Of a stretch of 64,000 nucleotides of DNA, positions 61,958 through 64,000 are shown piece after piece. This stretch comes from Achromobacter kerstersii (GTDB lineage: Bacteria; Pseudomonadota; Gammaproteobacteria; Burkholderiales; Burkholderiaceae_B), in NCBI RefSeq assembly GCF_902859595.1, contig NZ_CADIJQ010000004.1, positions 1 through 64,000 of the forward strand, in the 5' to 3' direction. The position numbers and the translations under genes were made by a program. Position 1 is the first letter of the stretch. Each line of letters opens with the position of its first letter. The notes beneath the pieces were generated by a model, which worked only from the letters and a program-made list of their open reading frames with translations, was not told the DNA's origin and did not search any database.

Positions 61958-63406
61958 ATGAACCTTGACCACGATGCCTGCTACCGCGCCATCAGCGTGC
62001 GCGACGCCCGTTACGACGGCCGCTTCTTCACCGCCGTGAAGACGACGGGCATCTATTGCCGTCCCGTCTGCCCGGCGCGCACGCCGCTGTCCAAGAACGT
62101 CTCTTTCTTCGGCACCGCCGCCGCGGCGCAAGAGGCGGGCTTTCACCCCTGCCTGCGCTGCCGGCCCGAGACCGCACCCGAGCTCGGCCCCGCGCCCGAC
62201 TTGCCCGACGGCGTGGCGCGCGCCTTGGGGCTGATTGAGCTGGGCGCGCTGGATGAGGCCGGCGTGGATGCGCTGGCCGCCCGGCTGGGCGTGGGCGAAC
62301 GCCAATTGCGCCGCCAATTTCGCCAGCATTTGGGCGCGTCCCCCGTGGCTGTGGCGCAAACCCGGCGCGTGTTGTTGGCCAAGCAGTTGATCCACGAAAC
62401 GCACCTGCCCATGGCCGAAATCGCCTTCGCGTCGGGGTTTGGCAGCATCCGCCGCTTCAACGAAATCTTTCTGACTTTGTTCGACCGCACGCCGGGCGAC
62501 CTGCGCCGATCCGGCAAGCCCGATGTGCCCGCCGGGCCGCGTGGTGAAATCCAGTTGCTGCTGCGCTACCGGCCGCCTTATGACTGGGAGGCCATGCTGG
62601 CGTTTCTGCGGCTGCGCGCCATTCCCGGCATTGAACGCATCGATGGCAGCCGCTATACGCGCACGATCAGTCTGGACGGCATGCAAGGCACGGTCAGCGT
62701 GCAACCCGGCACCGGCAACGCGCTGCAAGCGACCGTGCGCTTTCCGCGCCTGCATGCGCTGCCGGCCATCATTGCGCGCTTGCGCCGCGTGTTTGATCTG
62801 GGCAGCGACCCGGTCGCACTGGCCGCGCAGTTTTCGCACGACCCGGTCATGGCGGCGCTGATCGCCGCGCGCCCTGGCCTGCGCGTGCCGGGCGCGTGGG
62901 ATGGCTTCGAACTCGCCATGCGCGCCGTGTTGGGCCAACAGATCACGGTGACCGCCGCGATTCGGCTGGCGGGAAAATTGGTGGCTGCACATGGCGACGC
63001 CATGGCCCAGCCGGAAGACGGTTTGACCCATGTGTTCCCCACTCCCGAGGCCGTGGCCCCGGCGGAGCTGGCTGTGCTGGGCATGCCGCGCAGCCGTGCC
63101 GCCACGTTGTCAGCGGTGGCCGCCGCCGCGGTAGCCGACCCGCATTTGTTTGACGCCGGCAGCAGCCTGGACGACGCGGTCAAACGCCTGCGCGCGATAC
63201 GCGGCATCGGCGAATGGACGGCGCAATACATCGCCTTGCGCTGCCTGCGCGAGCCGGATGCGTTTCCCATCGCCGACATCGGCCTGATCCGCGCGCTGGA
63301 GAAATTGGAATCGCGCGCGTACACGCCCGCGCAATTGCTGGCGCGTGCGGAGTCGTGGCGGCCGTGGCGTGCGTATGCTGCGCAGCATCTGTGGTCGGCG
63401 GGCTGA
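61958..63406 (+). CDS. Ada-AlkA fusion: methyl sensor, AraC HTH and 3-methyladenine glycosylase
   Basis: A 482-aa adaptive-response protein with three parts. Residues 1-75 are the Ada N-terminal domain with all four zinc cysteines (Cys34, 38, 65, 68); Cys34 aligns with the methyl acceptor. Residues 80-165 are an AraC-type helix-turn-helix (VDALAARLGVGERQLRRQFR, MAEIAFASGFGSIRRFNEIF). From about 180 on is AlkA, with the HhH-GPD region (RAIRGIGEWTAQYIAL) and catalytic Asp440 (FPIADIGLI). It likely removes 3-methyladenine and induces repair genes after sensing DNA damage. Divergent from ogt, which supplies the missing methyltransferase domain of classical Ada. Confidence 0.95.
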   Translation: MNLDHDACYRAISVRDARYDGRFFTAVKTTGIYCRPVCPARTPLSKNVSFFGTAAAAQEAGFHPCLRCRPETAPELGPAPDLPDGVARALGLIELGALDEAGVDALAARLGVGERQLRRQFRQHLGASPVAVAQTRRVLLAKQLIHETHLPMAEIAFASGFGSIRRFNEIFLTLFDRTPGDLRRSGKPDVPAGPRGEIQLLLRYRPPYDWEAMLAFLRLRAIPGIERIDGSRYTRTISLDGMQGTVSVQPGTGNALQATVRFPRLHALPAIIARLRRVFDLGSDPVALAAQFSHDPVMAALIAARPGLRVPGAWDGFELAMRAVLGQQITVTAAIRLAGKLVAAHGDAMAQPEDGLTHVFPTPEAVAPAELAVLGMPRSRAATLSAVAAAAVADPHLFDAGSSLDDAVKRLRAIRGIGEWTAQYIALRCLREPDAFPIADIGLIRALEKLESRAYTPAQLLARAESWRPWRAYAAQHLWSAG

Positions 63407-63438
63407 ACGCTAACAGGGGCGGAGAGATCGGCGGCGCC

Positions 63439-63534
63439 ATGGGCCGCACCATGGGCCGCACCATGGGCCGCACCATGGGCCGCGCTATGGGCCGCGCCAT
63501 GGGCCGCGCTAGGGATCGCGCTAAGGATCGCTAC
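63439..63534. repeat. 12-bp tandem repeat, eight units
   Basis: Eight 12-bp units of ATGGGCCGCACC type, the first three identical and the last two degenerate, run from 63439 to 63534. The final unit contains the stop codon of the LysR gene on the minus strand. Non-coding between two genes that converge here. Confidence 0.85.
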
Positions 63535-64000
63535 CAGCGCGCGTCCGCGTCCTGCTGGAAGTAGTTGACGAGAAAATCCACGAAGACGCGGACCTTGGCC
63601 GACAGGTGATGCCGTTCCGGAAACACGGCATAGATATCCGCTTGTGGCAGCGCATAGTCTTCCAGCACGCGCACCAGCCGGCCGCTGCGCAGATAGCGCG
63701 CCAGGTCCCACTCGGCGCGCTGCAAGATGCCCAGCCCCGCCAGCCCCCACGTCAGCGTCACTTCACCATCGTTGCTGCTCAAGGCCCCGCGCACCTTCAC
63801 GGTTTCGCTGCGGCGTCCCTTGGTGAAGCGCCACAAGCTGTAGGCGTCTTCGTTCTGCCGCAACACGATGCATTGATGCCGCGTCAGGTCGTGCGGGGTG
63901 ACCGGCACACCATGGGTCTTCAGATAACTGGGGGATGCGCACACCAGACGGCGGTTCGGCGCAATCTTGCGGGCGATCAAACGCGTATCGGGCTGGTCGC
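63531..64000 (-). CDS. LysR-family regulator, C-terminal part (cut by window end)
   Basis: The effector-binding half of a LysR regulator. The visible 156 codons run off the window in frame (DQPDTRLIARKIAPNRRLVC at the edge). Motifs such as LCASPSYLKTHGVPVTPHDL, VRGALSSNDGEVTLTWGLAG and IYAVFPERHHLSAKVRVFVD are those of the large DmlR/PecT-like group common in Burkholderiales. The N-terminal helix-turn-helix must lie beyond 64000. The stop codon falls in the last unit of a tandem repeat. Confidence 0.9.
   Translation of the reverse strand, partial: DQPDTRLIARKIAPNRRLVCASPSYLKTHGVPVTPHDLTRHQCIVLRQNEDAYSLWRFTKGRRSETVKVRGALSSNDGEVTLTWGLAGLGILQRAEWDLARYLRSGRLVRVLEDYALPQADIYAVFPERHHLSAKVRVFVDFLVNYFQQDADARW

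Overview
The window is GC-rich chromosomal DNA of a betaproteobacterium, most likely Alcaligenaceae (Achromobacter/Bordetella type). The evidence is the Alcaligenes-type azurin, two orphan Bug (TctC-like) binding proteins, the fdsGBACD formate dehydrogenase layout, the many LysR-type regulators and the codon use. This is inferred from remembered family features, not from a search. I recognised no tRNA, rRNA, insertion sequence, phage gene or CRISPR array.

Layout. 1-5.1 kb: a minisatellite, a Tat-exported dienelactone hydrolase and a giant DUF748/AsmA-like envelope protein. 5.2-19.2 kb: a molybdenum-cofactor and formate island. moaCDE-moaB-moeA faces mobA and moaA; then come a ModE-like regulator, the divergent fdsGBACD genes for NAD-linked molybdenum formate dehydrogenase, and an oxalate/formate-type transporter. 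19.3-25.4 kb: a methyltransferase, a DUF1345 membrane protein, a split chromate transporter with divergent LysR gene, murI and two universal stress proteins. 25.5-28.4 kb: a PepSY/response regulator/histidine kinase operon divergent from a second PepSY gene. 28.5-34.3 kb: a sorbosone/PQQ-type dehydrogenase lipoprotein, azurin, an atypical SDR and a DUF1800-DUF1501 pair. 34.3-39.8 kb: Bug protein, PrpF-type tautomerase, LysR, GNAT, and a secreted-repeat/ECF sigma/anti-sigma operon.

39.9-52.1 kb is a complete ATP-dependent urea route: allophanate hydrolase, urea carboxylase and a GntR regulator on the minus strand, divergent from the urea ABC transporter urtABCDE. The 372-bp region between them holds two opposed sigma-54 promoters, NtrC-like sites between them, and a GntR-type palindrome next to the catabolic start site. 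52.2-56.7 kb: DUF2946 protein, TonB-dependent receptor and PepSY membrane protein, probably a metal or siderophore uptake set. 56.8-64 kb: arsC, a PAP2 phosphatase, Bug plus tartrate/malate-type dehydrogenase, a DUF3829 lipoprotein, ogt divergent from an Ada-AlkA fusion with a long inverted repeat between them, and a LysR gene cut by the window end.

The most notable signals are regulatory: the shared enhancer of the urea locus, a leader hairpin that buries the ribosome site of the DUF1800 gene, a textbook intrinsic terminator inside the transporter coding sequence, a PhoP-box-like promoter of the two-component operon, an AT-rich palindrome at the fds promoter, and short-period tandem repeats that recur right after stop codons.
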